From contig NZ_JACCHQ010000025.1 in NCBI RefSeq assembly GCF_016031655.1, positions 1 to 64,000 on the forward strand: a stretch of 64,000 bases of DNA, written 5' to 3'. Below are positions 51,846 through 61,247 of this stretch, one piece after another. The stretch comes from Bradyrhizobium glycinis (lineage in GTDB: Bacteria > Pseudomonadota > Alphaproteobacteria > Rhizobiales > Xanthobacteraceae). Both the position numbers and the translations under genes were made by a program. The notes under the pieces were generated by a model. It was not told the DNA's origin. It worked only from the letters and a program-made list of their open reading frames with translations, and searched no databases. Position 1 is the stretch's first letter, and every line of letters begins with the position of its first letter.

Positions 51846-52562
51846 ATGAAAATGAGCAGGGTGGATGAACTAACGACCGGTGAGATTGACGAGCGGATTG
51901 TCTCGATCATCGAATTGGCCGGTGAAGAATTGATGCGCTTGTCCGATCCGTCATTCGAGTTCGTGTCCGAGCAGATGGCAGGCGGAATATTGACCGTCCA
52001 CCGGCGCTTGAAAGCAGAGCTTGCAGCTCTCCTCAACCTGCGGACCGTCTACGGCGATCTCATTGTTTGTCGCGTTGTTGCCGATAACTATCCCTGGATT
52101 CACAACCAATTGTCGCCGTACCAGCATTTGAGACTTGCGTGGCTTCAGCTCAAGCAGCTGACCAGCATGTTCGATCATTTCGCCACCGAGCTGGATCGCC
52201 TTCACGACGAAACGCTGGAGTTGCTCTCTATCGACATCGAAAGGGAGCTTGCTGTTGGCTCCCCTCGAGGAAGCGCGGTTGAGCGGAGTGGGCGGGCAGA
52301 TCGCTGGTTCCAGGTTATGCCGCAGCGAGAAGTGTCGATGGTAGAGACCATGAGAATCGCAAGCGAGCTCTCGATCGCCGGCGTGGCGGAATATTGTGAC
52401 GCTGCGCGCCGAGATTTGCTGGAGCAAATCGACGCGACCGTACAGGTCGTCCATTCCGGCATCGCTGGTTTCTTGTCGTGCCGCGGGGGCGAGCTGACGG
52501 ACCTTATTGGTCGTTACAACGACATGATCAGGAACCTTCAGCTCCGATCTGATCAGAAGTGA
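51846..52562 (+). CDS. Unrecognised helical protein
   Basis: About 238 residues, mostly helical by composition. ATGs lie at 51846 and 51852, and a GTG at 51816 extends the frame. Phrases: SRVDELTTGEIDERIVSIIELAGEELMRLSD, GGILTVHRRLKAELAALLNLRT, HLRLAWLQLKQLTSMFDHFATELDRLHDETLELL, VMPQREVSMVETMRIASELSIAGV. No signal peptide or membrane segment. I cannot name a family. It is convergent with the cold-shock gene. Codon use looks typical of the flank, so I think it is real. Confidence 0.55.
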   Translation: MKMSRVDELTTGEIDERIVSIIELAGEELMRLSDPSFEFVSEQMAGGILTVHRRLKAELAALLNLRTVYGDLIVCRVVADNYPWIHNQLSPYQHLRLAWLQLKQLTSMFDHFATELDRLHDETLELLSIDIERELAVGSPRGSAVERSGRADRWFQVMPQREVSMVETMRIASELSIAGVAEYCDAARRDLLEQIDATVQVVHSGIAGFLSCRGGELTDLIGRYNDMIRNLQLRSDQK

Positions 52563-52596
52563 CGCCGAAGAGTTCAAGCGAGCCCGAAAACTCGGT

Positions 52597-52836
52597 TCAT
52601 CCTACAGATTTAGATTCAGGTTTGGAGTCCTGGTGTCCGACGCGCAGGCGGGTGGCTGTCACCTTGCCGGCAACAGTGGTGAGCTCGTAGCTTACTTTTT
52701 GCCCTTCGACGAGCGCGGACAGTCCGGCTGCCTCGACCGCGGACACATGAACGAATACGTCCTTACCGCCGCCCTCGGGTCTTATGAAGCCGTAACCCTT
52801 GAACCTATTGAACCAGACAACGAATCCGTTTGCCAA
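52597..52836 (-). CDS. Cold-shock domain protein (CspA family)
   Basis: A 79-residue OB-fold nucleic-acid chaperone. RNP1 is GYGFIRPEGG and RNP2 is VFVHVSA; next comes VEGQKVSYELTTVAGKVTATRLRV. An N-terminal MANGFVVWFNRFKG replaces the usual MxxGTVKWFNxxKG, with Thr-Val-Lys changed to Phe-Val-Val. It binds single-stranded RNA or DNA. The region upstream (52837-53279) may contain a long 5' leader, typical of these genes. Confidence 0.92.
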   Translation of the reverse strand: MANGFVVWFNRFKGYGFIRPEGGGKDVFVHVSAVEAAGLSALVEGQKVSYELTTVAGKVTATRLRVGHQDSKPESKSVG

Positions 52837-53279
52837 AATTCCTCCGGCATTCGCCTAATCAGTCCGATGCAATCATTGAAAAGCTCAGAAATTTACACCG
52901 GGAATGGAATTTTCTTCGTGCTTCAACCCCAACTCCCTGGAGTTAGTCCGGGCAGGGGCTGAGTTTTGTTCATTCAGACCGCGCCGGTGCGCCAAAATGT
53001 CGCGGGTAAGGCGGACCGGACGAAAAGTTCGAGCCCTCACATTTCGAGTCAATAGCGTACGTGTCGTAAGCAGGGGGAGGCTTCGGAAGCCCTCGGCCAC
53101 CAACTGAACGGCTATGCCTTGGTTGCAAAATTCAATTAAAAGTGATTGCGTCTCGAAGCCTGCGCAAATCGGGAGCGGCAACCATCTACTTACATGCTTC
53201 GTCGCGACAACCGATTGGAGCAAAAGAAATCTGCAATATCCGCCTGGGATGACGTCCGTTGGTGGCGGATTGCGACGGG
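52837..53279. other. Upstream region of the cold-shock gene
   Basis: About 440 bases without a supported gene. Likely the promoter and leader of the - strand cold-shock gene; nothing specific can be named. Confidence 0.4.
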
Positions 53280-53477
53280 TCACCTCATGAGATGAAGGGG
53301 TCGAAGCGGAAGCTTTAGCCTGCTGGCAATTTTTCGCACGGCTTGTGGCGTCCTTCCAAGACGACGTGAGACTGCATGCAGGCTCTTTCCTTCCAGAATG
53401 AGCAGCCGTACCTGCTCGATCTCGTGATGGCTCCAGGGCGGGGCAAGCCTTTGCTTTTCAGTCTGCAGGGACGACAT
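53280..53477 (-). CDS. Small helix-turn-helix-like protein
   Basis: A 65-residue basic protein. After PPWSHHEIEQVRLLILEGKSLHAVSRRLGRTPQAVRKIASRLKL, it reads as a three-helix Myb/SANT-like or resolvase-like HTH, with LGRTPQAVRKIASRL as a recognition helix. AAGGAG lies about eight bases before the ATG on the - strand, supporting translation. Similar 60-80-residue proteins are common in Bradyrhizobium and of unknown role; DNA binding is likely. Confidence 0.65.
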   Translation of the reverse strand: MSSLQTEKQRLAPPWSHHEIEQVRLLILEGKSLHAVSRRLGRTPQAVRKIASRLKLPLRPLHLMR

Positions 53478-53517
53478 TGTTTCGCTCCTTCCAGGAAGTT
53501 ACGCCAGGTTCTCTCAG

Positions 53518-53793
53518 TTAAGAAAGCGGGGTGAGCTGGGATGTCGTCATCACCAGACTTCCTTGCCCCGCATCATAGTTTCGGCTGGCGATTGCCGGAA
53601 TGGCCGCGCAGTGCCTGTCAAAGGTCGCGCGAATGTTCGTTTCGTCGATTTCATCGACCGTTGCGCGATCGACGAGAGCGTCCCAATCGACTTTGCAGAT
53701 CACTCGCTTGAGACCATCGAACACCGCGAACAAGATGCCGGAGCTCGAGTCGACGACGGTCATCTCTTGCGAGGCGTCATCGCGAAGGGGCAT
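53518..53793 (-). CDS. DUF1488 family protein
   Basis: A 91-residue protein with the DUF1488 look: GILFAVFDGLKRVICKVDWDALVDRA, then FDRHCAAIPAIASRNYDAGQGSLVMTTSQL. The family is small, widespread in rhizobia and uncharacterised. A GGAG lies about ten bases before the ATG. The adjacent small HTH-like gene 40 bases downstream on the same strand may be co-transcribed. Confidence 0.7.
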   Translation of the reverse strand: MPLRDDASQEMTVVDSSSGILFAVFDGLKRVICKVDWDALVDRATVDEIDETNIRATFDRHCAAIPAIASRNYDAGQGSLVMTTSQLTPLS

Positions 53794-54834
53794 TGCAATA
53801 GATCTCCGTTGCGCGGCTGTTCACCGCTGCTTCGTTGCTACTTGCTGCGCGGATCAGCAGGCGCTCACCACATCCCAGGAACCGCTTCGAATGAGTAGGA
53901 CGCTAAGGGAAATGGAGCATACTGAATCTGATTACCGTCAAGTTGCGACGCAGAGCGCCGGTGTCAACAGCCGTTCTACGCAAGGAACTCCACGACCGAA
54001 ATCGGCAAGCCCATGTCAAGAGCTGGACACGCGCAGGCTATAGCTTGGCTGTACGCAGGCTTCACAGTCAGGTTTTCGCTGAAACAGCAAGCAGTGGAAT
54101 TGCATCGATCTTGAAGCTTGCACCGCCTGACCGCTTGGCTTTGCGTGCGGTGGTAGGATCAGGCTTATTTCCCGATGATTTAACTGACGTCCAGGAACAG
54201 GAAGCAGCAGCAGGAACGCGCTGATCGCCTACAAACATGTCTCGATGAGGATGTGGATTGGCTGGGAACAGGCGGGCAAGATTGCGACGGCGGATGAAGG
54301 GACCGGCCCGGGCATTGCCTTCGATCCCATCGTCTTCAACTGCACTGCGGATGCCGGCACTGCCTTTCGGCCGCATCTGGAGCAATGAATTCTGTCTCCA
54401 AGGGCAGGGCACGCGAGAGACCTTCACAGCAAGTTACTGGTGCACCATGGTCTCCGCCGCTGCCGCAGATTGGATCGTCGACAACGGCACATTGGAGGGG
54501 TGCAAAGGGCAAATAGCTGATACTTCAAGTCATTGTTTATGCTGATGCTTTGTGGGGTCTATGCCCAGTCCGCCGCTGGGCATCATGCCCCTGACCTCGG
54601 ACATCCCCGAGATGTGGCTGCTCCTGAGGCACTACCCTCGTTCGGTATACGTGACCGGGGGCCGCTGATATGATCCTCGGACGGTAAACGGCAGCTCGCC
54701 ACCATACTTTTCTGCGATGCCGGCCTTCTGATCGGACCTCGATCCCGCTCGCGCCTTATCGCATTGCTTCGACAAGAACGCTGAACAAATTCGTCAACGG
54801 CTGCCGCGTCCCCGCTCACATTGGGAGATGTGCC
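53794..54834. other. 1-kb stretch without a supported gene
   Basis: Several short open frames occur on both strands, but none shows family phrases, a good ribosome binding site or codon bias. It may be decayed coding sequence. Nothing certain is seen. Confidence 0.4.
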
Positions 54835-55467
54835 ATGGCTGCATCGGACTGGCGTCTCGAAGGCGAATGGATGAAGAACTGCACCTGTGCGTTTGGCTGC
54901 CCCTGCGACTTCAACGCACGGCCGACCCAAGGCTATTGCAAGGGATTGGTCGCCATGCGGATCGCCAGGGGGCATTTCGAAGGGACCAGGCTCGATGGTC
55001 TCTGCTTTGCGATCACGGTCGATTTCCCCGGCCCGCTGCATGAGGGCAACGGGACAATCCAGCCCATCATCGACGAACGCGCCACGGGGGAGCAGCGACA
55101 GGCATTGTTTGATATTTTCTCCGGCAAGCATTCGGCCGAAGGCACGCTTTTCCAGATCGTCAGCATGATCGTCACCAAGATCCACGATCCGGTGTTTGTG
55201 CCGTTCGAGTTCTCCTGTGATAAGGACGGACGCGTCGCGAGACTCGTCGCCAAGGGCGTGCTTGAGACCGATGTCGAGCCGATCAAGAATCCGGTGACCG
55301 GTGATCCGCACCGCATCCAGGTGGTCATGCCCGAGGGGTTCGAACATCGGGCCGCCGAGGTCGCATCCGCCAACATCCGCTCGACCGGTGCGATCCCGTT
55401 CGAGACCCGCGGTACGCATAGCTCGCTCGCCAATGTCGTGCAGACGCCCAAGGGCGTTGCGGCATGA
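54835..55467 (+). CDS. DUF1326 domain protein
   Basis: A 210-residue protein of the DUF1326 family: the start SDWRLEGEWMKNCTCAFGCPCDFNARPTQGYCKGLVAMRI with a conserved Cys set (C-x-C-x3-C-x-C), then GTIQPIIDERATGEQRQALFDIFSGKHSAEGTLFQI, and a C-terminal half with HIRVQV-like PHRIQVVMPEGFEHRAAEVASANIRS. No function is assigned. Cysteines could bind metal. The adjacent DUF2182 membrane-protein gene, 48 bases on, is a frequent partner. Confidence 0.85.
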   Translation: MAASDWRLEGEWMKNCTCAFGCPCDFNARPTQGYCKGLVAMRIARGHFEGTRLDGLCFAITVDFPGPLHEGNGTIQPIIDERATGEQRQALFDIFSGKHSAEGTLFQIVSMIVTKIHDPVFVPFEFSCDKDGRVARLVAKGVLETDVEPIKNPVTGDPHRIQVVMPEGFEHRAAEVASANIRSTGAIPFETRGTHSSLANVVQTPKGVAA

Positions 55468-55515
55468 TGCGGCGCTGACGCCGACACAAGACCTCAGCGT
55501 CAGCTCCTCATCGCT

Positions 55516-56307
55516 ATGGACAAGTCGATGCAGGGGCGCTCGATACTGGAACACTTGCTCCACCGTGACCGGCTGATCGTCGCGATCGGGACCGCCGCAG
55601 TGGTGGCGCTCGCCTGGGCCTATCTCGCTGCGGGCGCCGGCATGGACACCGAGATGATGGCCGACATGCCGGACATGGCGCCGATGCCGTGGACGCCGTT
55701 TTATGGCGCGCTGCTGTTCGTGATGTGGTGGGTGATGATGGTCGCGATGATGGCGCCGAGCGCGGTGCCCACCGTTCTCTTATATGCGACAGTCAAGCGC
55801 AAGCAGGAGGCTGCCTCCCGCGCCGCAATCGATAGCTGGATCTTTCTCGCCGGCTATCTCGTGACGTGGGCCGGGTTCAGTCTCGTCGCAGTCCTGGTGC
55901 AAGGCGCGTTCGAACGCTTCGGGTTGCTGTCGATGGCGATGGCAAGCACCAGCACGATTCTGGGCGGCGGCGTTCTGATTGCAGCAGGGCTTTATCAGTT
56001 CACACCGCTCAAACAGGCCTGCCTGCGCTATTGCGACAGTCCGCTGTTGTTTCTCAGCCGACATTGGCGGCCCGGCACACGCGGCGCATTCCGGATGGGA
56101 CTTCGGCACGGCAGCTATTGCGTCGGCTGCTGCTGGTTTCTGATGGTATTGCTGTTCGTCGGCGGTGTGATGAACCTGGCCTGGATCATCGGCATCGCGC
56201 TCTACGTCGCCGGCGAGAAACTGCTGCCGTTCGGCCAACGACTGAGTTATGCGGCAGGCGCGCTCCTCATCCTGTCCGGCACCATCGTTCTTGCGCGCGC
56301 GATGTGA
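55516..56307 (+). CDS. DUF2182 membrane protein
   Basis: A 263-residue polytopic protein of the DUF2182 family (predicted metal-binding integral membrane protein). Met/Asp-rich loop GMDTEMMADMPDMAPMPW, then the family core MWWVMMVAMMAPSAVPTVLLY, a helix pair with AGYLVTWAGFSLVAV, and YQFTPLKQACLRYCDSPLLFL, RMGLRHGSYCVGCCWFLM. The Met/Cys/His content suggests a metal such as copper. It follows the DUF1326 gene in the same operon. Inner membrane; function unknown. Confidence 0.85.
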   Translation: MDKSMQGRSILEHLLHRDRLIVAIGTAAVVALAWAYLAAGAGMDTEMMADMPDMAPMPWTPFYGALLFVMWWVMMVAMMAPSAVPTVLLYATVKRKQEAASRAAIDSWIFLAGYLVTWAGFSLVAVLVQGAFERFGLLSMAMASTSTILGGGVLIAAGLYQFTPLKQACLRYCDSPLLFLSRHWRPGTRGAFRMGLRHGSYCVGCCWFLMVLLFVGGVMNLAWIIGIALYVAGEKLLPFGQRLSYAAGALLILSGTIVLARAM

Positions 56308-56466
56308 AAAGCGGTGCAAAGACGGCCAAAATGTGCCGCTTTCGACATGCCGATGTGCCTGACTGCTCAAAACCGGCCGACCTCCGTGATGATACGGATG
56401 CTTTGAGCTGAAGAATTGAGCTTCGTCCAAACAGAAACTTAAGGCTGTTTCAGCTAGCCTTGCGCC

Positions 56467-59229
56467 ATGAACAGCACCCGCGCGCCGCCCTTCGGCCGCG
56501 GGTTCCCCTGTGCAGTCGAGGCGGAGACAAGCGATGCCAATACTGCGGGCGAGCACGGTTCTGCCCTGGCGGCCGAAGCGGGGGTGCGCGTCGTGATTCC
56601 CGCAGGGGCAGTCCGCAAAGCCGGAAGAGCAATCCTGCGGAATGGTCCGCTGCAGATCGCATTGTTCTTTCTGCCCCTGGTCTGGATCGGCTATTTCGCA
56701 ATCACCGCCTCTGAGCGGATGGATGCGATCAAGCAAGCGCGGTTGCACGGCAACAGCGTTGCCGAATTGTTCGAGGAGAACACCGAGCGCATCTTCGAGC
56801 GCGTGGATCAGTCGTTGCTGGTGGTACGGGCACTTTACGCCCAAGATCCGCTGGCCTTCAGCCTGAAATTCTGGTCCGACAAAGCCCGCATCGCCACCGG
56901 CGACGTGGTCCAGTTCGCTCTGATCGGATCGGACGGATACATGATCGAGACGACGGCCGGCTATTCCGGTCCGCCGCTCTATCTCGGCGATCGCGAGCAC
57001 TTCATTCATACCATGACGCAGGCCGACGATCGCCTTTACGTTGCGAAGCCGGTGCTGGGCCGCGCGTCCAGAAAGTGGACGATACAGCTCGCGAGAAAGC
57101 TGTTCGATCTGGCCGGCAATCCGGTCGGCGTGGTTGTCGGCTCGATCAGCGTCGACGTCGTCGGCAGGTTCTACGACACCGCAAAGCTCGGCGTCGGAGG
57201 AACGCTCGTGCTCAGGAATGCGAACCAGGTCGTGCTCGCCGCCCGGGGCGTGGACCAGGGTTCCGTGCTGGGACAAAACGCGCCGAGCCGCGTCGAACAC
57301 GAACTGGGCGATGGCTTCTATGCGCAATATTGGAGCGAGAATCGACCGGACCGCAGCGACCGGCTGATCACGGCGCGCAGGTCGCGCGCGTTTCCGCTCA
57401 TCTTCACCGTCGGCATTTCGGTGCAGGAGATCTATTCCCGCTCCGCCTTCAGGCAGAAGGTCTATCTCGGCGGCGCACTGCTGCTTACGTTCATCATCCT
57501 CGTCGCGACGACATTCCATTGGCGACGGCAGCAGGCGCTGGATCGCGCCCACCGCGAGCGGCGCGATTTCGCCAGCAAGTTCGAGGATGCGCTCAGGAAC
57601 CTTCCCCAGGGCTTGAGCATGTTCGATGGCCATGATCGCCTGATCGCGTTCAACCGGCAATGGCTCGAACTCTATGACCTCGTGCCGGAAGACATCCGGA
57701 TCGGCATGGACTTCCGGGAGGTGTTCGCGAAGCAGACCGCCGTGCTCGACGTCGAGGCATACCTCGTCGATTTGAAGAACCGGCTCGCTCAGTCGGAGCA
57801 AATCTCGAATACCGTGCAGTTTCCGGATGGACGGGTCGTCTACATCTCCTACGGCCGGCGCGAGGGCGGCGGCTGGGTTGCCACGCATGAGGACATTACC
57901 GAGCGCAAGGCGTCGGCGGACCGCATCGAGCGGCTCGCGCATTACGATAGCCTGACCGGCCTTGCCAATCGCAACCTGTTCAAGGAGCGCATCGATGAGG
58001 CGCTGGCCCGCTCGCGCCGGCTGGAGCCCGCGTTCGCCGTACTCCTGCTCGATCTGGACAAGTTCAAGTCCGTCAATGATGCGCTCGGCCATCAATGCGG
58101 CGATGCGTTGCTGAAGCAGGTTGCCGACCGGATCAAGGCGCAGATCCGTGATATCGATACGGCGGCGCGAATCGGCGGCGACGAGTTTGCCGTGATCGTG
58201 GCACCCGGCCGGGCTGCGATGCGCGACGGCGCTGCAAGCCTGGCCGCGCGGCTGGTCCAGGCCATTGCCGAGCCCTATCACATCGATGGCCACCCCGTCG
58301 TGATCGGCTGTAGCATTGGCCTTGCGCTCGTGCCCGAGCACGGCACGCGGGTCGACGAGATCCTTCGCAACGCCGATCTTGCGCTCTACAGGTCGAAGAA
58401 TGCCGGCAGAAGCTGCTTCCACGTCTATTCAGCGGAGCTCAAGGCGGAAGCGGATCAGCGCAACGTGCTCGAGATTGAGCTGCGTGAAGCGATCTGGCGC
58501 GAGGAGATAGAGTTGTTTTATCAGCCTGTGATCGAGCTCGGCACCGGTCGGGTAAAATCGGTCGAGGCCCTGGCGCGCTGGCATCACGGCACCAGGGGCT
58601 ACATCCCTCCGGCGGAGTTCATCGCGGTTGCCGAGGCGGGGGGACTGATCGTCGAGCTCGGCCACCAGGTGCTCGCCAGAGCCTGTCGCGATGCGATGAA
58701 CATGCCGGCCGACGTCAAGGTCGCTGTCAATCTCTCCGCCCTGCAATTTGCCAGCGCCAATCTTGTCGACACCGTGACCTTTGCGTTGACGCAGAGCGGG
58801 CTTCCGCAAACCCGGCTCGAGCTCGAGATCACCGAGAGCGTATTTCTCGCCGACACCGAGGAGAACCTCAGGACGCTGCAGCGCCTCAAGGCGCTCGGCG
58901 TCTCCATTGCCCTCGACGATTTCGGTGTCGGATACTCGTCTTTGTCCTACTTGACGGCCTTTCCTTTCGACAAGGTCAAGATCGACAAGTCCTTCATCGA
59001 CAGGATCGATCGCTGCGAGACCGTCGCCGTGCTGAAATCCATCGTGCAGCTCGCAAAGACGCTGAAGCTGTCGATCGTCGCCGAGGGGGTCGAGTCCTCC
59101 GAACAGGTCAGACGGCTCCAATCACTCGGCATCCCGCTCGGCCAGGGATTTCACTTCAGCAAGCCCGTGCCGCTCGCAAACCTCTCCTGGCAAGCCCCCA
59201 CGGCGCGCCGGAAGCGGCGGGTGGCGTGA
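56467..59229 (+). CDS. Membrane-bound GGDEF-EAL protein with PAS/Cache sensor
   Basis: A 920-residue cyclic-di-GMP enzyme. TM1 at 61-81, a periplasmic dCache-like sensor (about 85-330), TM2 at 333-350, a PAS domain (about 368-480), GGDEF (about 490-650, active motif GGDEF at 570-574) and EAL (about 665-910, EAL at 700-702, DDFGVGYSSLSYL at 817-829). Both catalytic motifs are intact, so it could make and break c-di-GMP depending on the sensor. c-di-GMP commonly controls EPS and motility; a link with the EPS locus 5 kb away is only suggestive. The start is weakly defined, since no strong ribosome binding site precedes 56467. Confidence 0.92.
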   Translation: MNSTRAPPFGRGFPCAVEAETSDANTAGEHGSALAAEAGVRVVIPAGAVRKAGRAILRNGPLQIALFFLPLVWIGYFAITASERMDAIKQARLHGNSVAELFEENTERIFERVDQSLLVVRALYAQDPLAFSLKFWSDKARIATGDVVQFALIGSDGYMIETTAGYSGPPLYLGDREHFIHTMTQADDRLYVAKPVLGRASRKWTIQLARKLFDLAGNPVGVVVGSISVDVVGRFYDTAKLGVGGTLVLRNANQVVLAARGVDQGSVLGQNAPSRVEHELGDGFYAQYWSENRPDRSDRLITARRSRAFPLIFTVGISVQEIYSRSAFRQKVYLGGALLLTFIILVATTFHWRRQQALDRAHRERRDFASKFEDALRNLPQGLSMFDGHDRLIAFNRQWLELYDLVPEDIRIGMDFREVFAKQTAVLDVEAYLVDLKNRLAQSEQISNTVQFPDGRVVYISYGRREGGGWVATHEDITERKASADRIERLAHYDSLTGLANRNLFKERIDEALARSRRLEPAFAVLLLDLDKFKSVNDALGHQCGDALLKQVADRIKAQIRDIDTAARIGGDEFAVIVAPGRAAMRDGAASLAARLVQAIAEPYHIDGHPVVIGCSIGLALVPEHGTRVDEILRNADLALYRSKNAGRSCFHVYSAELKAEADQRNVLEIELREAIWREEIELFYQPVIELGTGRVKSVEALARWHHGTRGYIPPAEFIAVAEAGGLIVELGHQVLARACRDAMNMPADVKVAVNLSALQFASANLVDTVTFALTQSGLPQTRLELEITESVFLADTEENLRTLQRLKALGVSIALDDFGVGYSSLSYLTAFPFDKVKIDKSFIDRIDRCETVAVLKSIVQLAKTLKLSIVAEGVESSEQVRRLQSLGIPLGQGFHFSKPVPLANLSWQAPTARRKRRVA

Positions 59230-59411
59230 GCTGAATGCCTCAGGCGTTTGTCATCATGACGCGCCGCTGCAGCCCCTTGGGCCCAAGAGAGAGCTGCTCA
59301 ATTGTCGGTTCCGAAGCCTGCGCCCGCGCCCGCCCTCCTGGCACTCCCCTTGCTCAGTCATGACCCAAGGTCAGGTCTCGGCGGAGAGGCCGTTTCAGGT
59401 TGAGGCAAGTG

Positions 59412-59660
59412 ATGCAGGAAGTGTCCCGTTCTGGTGCTGCTGACGAACTCCGGCTCGACGCGTTGATCGCCGATCTATGGTGGCGCGTTCGGCTGATTAA
59501 TACCGACATTCTCGAGGAGGAGGCGCGCGCCGGGGTGTTCGATCCGGCTCAGCCGACCTATCCGCTTCTCGCGCTCAACCTTCGCGCCCGACGCGACAAT
59601 TTGGTCGCGACGATCGGCATGCTCGAGCAGCGTGCGAGATCGGTGTCGGAAGCGGCTTGA
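59412..59660 (+). CDS. Small hypothetical protein
   Basis: An 82-residue protein (ATG at 59412; TTG 59400 is alternative) with GAGG upstream. Sequence: SGAADELRLDALIADLWWRVRLINTDILEEEARAGVFDPAQPTYPLLALNLRARRDNLVATIGMLEQRA. Mostly helical. No family recognised. It lies between the GGDEF-EAL gene and a nitrobindin-like gene on the same strand. I think it is real because of its codon bias. Confidence 0.5.
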   Translation: MQEVSRSGAADELRLDALIADLWWRVRLINTDILEEEARAGVFDPAQPTYPLLALNLRARRDNLVATIGMLEQRARSVSEAA

Positions 59661-59848
59661 GGCGGTCGCGGGGCGCGCAGCCTTGACGACTTCGTCAACC
59701 GGCCAGCTGCAGCGCCAGAGGCGGGCGCGGGATGCAACGCGCATCATCGCATGGCTCGAATGCCCTCCGGCGCTTTGCGGGTAACAGTTGAATTCAGGCC
59801 GCCGCCTGCCCGTGTTATGGCTGGTCTCTGCAACTCCGCGAGGCCATC

Positions 59849-60511
59849 ATGCTCCCCATTCCCGCCGATATCTTCACCGAACCCGAGGACGTCTCGCCCG
59901 ACGGCCTGGCCAATCTCGGCCCGCTTCGGCGTCTCGCCGGCACCTGGCAGGCGGACAAAGGCATTGACATCAATCCGAAGGCGGAAGGGCCGGAGCGGCG
60001 GACCTTCATCGAGCATATTCGCATGGATCCGATCGATCCGCAGGCCAACGGGCCGCAGCTGCTGTACGGGCTGCGGTACCACATCCACATCAACACGCCC
60101 GAGGAAGACATCACCTTCCACGACCAGGTCGGCTACTGGCTGTGGGAGCCGGCGACCGGGCTGATCATGCAGACCCTGGCGATCCCGCGCGGGCAGGTGC
60201 TGCTGGCCTCGGGCAAGTCCGGGCCTGATGACAGAGCACTCTCGGTCACCGCCAAGCGCGGCGACACCGCCTACGGGATCTGCTCGACCGATTTTCTGGA
60301 ACAGGCCTTCCGCACCGATGCCTACCGCTGCGACATCACCTTCAACGACGACGGCAGCTGGACTTATCTGATCCAGACCGAGTTGTTCGTGCGGGGCGCG
60401 CCGTTCAATCACCGCGACACCAACACGCTCCGGCTCATGGCGCCGCCCAAGCTCAATCCGCTGGCGGCGATCGTGAACGATCGCGCCGCTCGCGGTGGAC
60501 CCGCGGCCTGA
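59849..60511 (+). CDS. Nitrobindin/FABP-like beta-barrel protein
   Basis: A 220-residue protein of the heme-binding beta-barrel (nitrobindin, DUF1794) group. Starting features: LGPLRRLAGTWQADKGIDINPK, YGLRYHIHINTPEEDITFHDQVGYWLWEPATGLIMQTLAIPRGQVLLASG, YRCDITFNDDGSWTYLIQTELFV, HRDTNTLRL. The His near the end could be the proximal heme ligand, as in nitrobindins. Possible roles: heme or NO handling, or lipid binding. It is followed 19 bases later by the RibD-C gene, so both may be co-transcribed. Confidence 0.7.
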   Translation: MLPIPADIFTEPEDVSPDGLANLGPLRRLAGTWQADKGIDINPKAEGPERRTFIEHIRMDPIDPQANGPQLLYGLRYHIHINTPEEDITFHDQVGYWLWEPATGLIMQTLAIPRGQVLLASGKSGPDDRALSVTAKRGDTAYGICSTDFLEQAFRTDAYRCDITFNDDGSWTYLIQTELFVRGAPFNHRDTNTLRLMAPPKLNPLAAIVNDRAARGGPAA

Positions 60512-60530
60512 GCGCTGCCCGGAGGATTGC

Positions 60531-61238
60531 ATGAAACCCTACGTCATCTGCCTGATGCACTCCAGCCTCGACGGGCGCACGCATCCCAGCCGCTGGCGTC
60601 CGAAAGGCGCGGGCACGGACTGGTTCGAGAAGATTCACGACGAGCTCGGCGGTGATGCCTGGGTGATCGGCCGCGTCACAGGTTCGGAGTTCGCCAAGGG
60701 CAAGCCCTATGACGCGACGGACGCGAAATTTCCACGCGAGAACTGGTTCGCTCGGCGCGATGCGAAGACCTATGGCGTCGTGCTCGATGCAGAGGGCAAG
60801 ATCGGCTGGGGGCGCGCGGAGATCGGCGGCGATCCGATCGTCGTCGTGCTGACCGAGAACGTCCCGGATTCGCATCTCGCCGGTCTGCGCGGCGAGGGCG
60901 TGTCCTACATCTTTGCGGGCAAATCCGAGATCGATCTCGCTCTGACGCTGGACATTCTCAGCCGCGAGCTCGGCGTGAAGCGTCTGCTGGTCGAGGGCGG
61001 CGGCGTCGCCAACGGCGCCTTCCTGCGTGCCGGCCTCATCGACGAATTCAACCTGATCCTCAGCCCCGCGATCGACGGCGCCAAAGGCGCCCCCTTTGTG
61101 TTCGATTCGACCGAGGCGGACAGCGACCGGCGCGCGCCGATCGCCACAATGACGCTGGAGAGCACGCGCGAGCTCGGGGGCGGCGTCCTCTTGCTGCGTT
61201 ATCTGATCCAGAACGATCCGCAAGCCGTGAGCCGGTAA
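60531..61238 (+). CDS. RibD C-terminal/dihydrofolate reductase-like oxidoreductase
   Basis: A 235-residue protein of the RibD-C fold, which uses NADPH to reduce ribose side chains of pyrimidine precursors or similar. MKPYVICLMHSSLDGRTHPSRW, GGDAWVIGRVTGSEFAKG, VVVLTENVPDSHLAGLRGEGVSYIFAGK, and GVKRLLVEGGGVANGAFLRAGLIDEFNLILSPAIDGAKGAPFVFD, the last being the NADPH site and diagnostic GGG. Stand-alone members act on unknown substrates. GGAGGA precedes the ATG. The amine oxidase gene follows nine bases after the stop. Confidence 0.88.
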   Translation: MKPYVICLMHSSLDGRTHPSRWRPKGAGTDWFEKIHDELGGDAWVIGRVTGSEFAKGKPYDATDAKFPRENWFARRDAKTYGVVLDAEGKIGWGRAEIGGDPIVVVLTENVPDSHLAGLRGEGVSYIFAGKSEIDLALTLDILSRELGVKRLLVEGGGVANGAFLRAGLIDEFNLILSPAIDGAKGAPFVFDSTEADSDRRAPIATMTLESTRELGGGVLLLRYLIQNDPQAVSR

Positions 61239-61247
61239 GGCGCGGCC

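Noticed and set aside
53943..54545. Short + strand open frames in the 1-kb gap
   Set aside because: No recognised family, ribosome binding site or codon bias; listed only as an unassigned region.
55780..58422. Long open frame of 880 codons on the - strand
   Set aside because: It is the antisense of the GGDEF-EAL and DUF2182 genes, caused by GC3 bias; its translation has no family phrases.
59683..59698. TTGACGACTTCGTCAA as a seventh EPS palindrome
   Set aside because: The half-sites are separated by six bases instead of four, giving a 16-bp dyad, and it lies outside the EPS locus.
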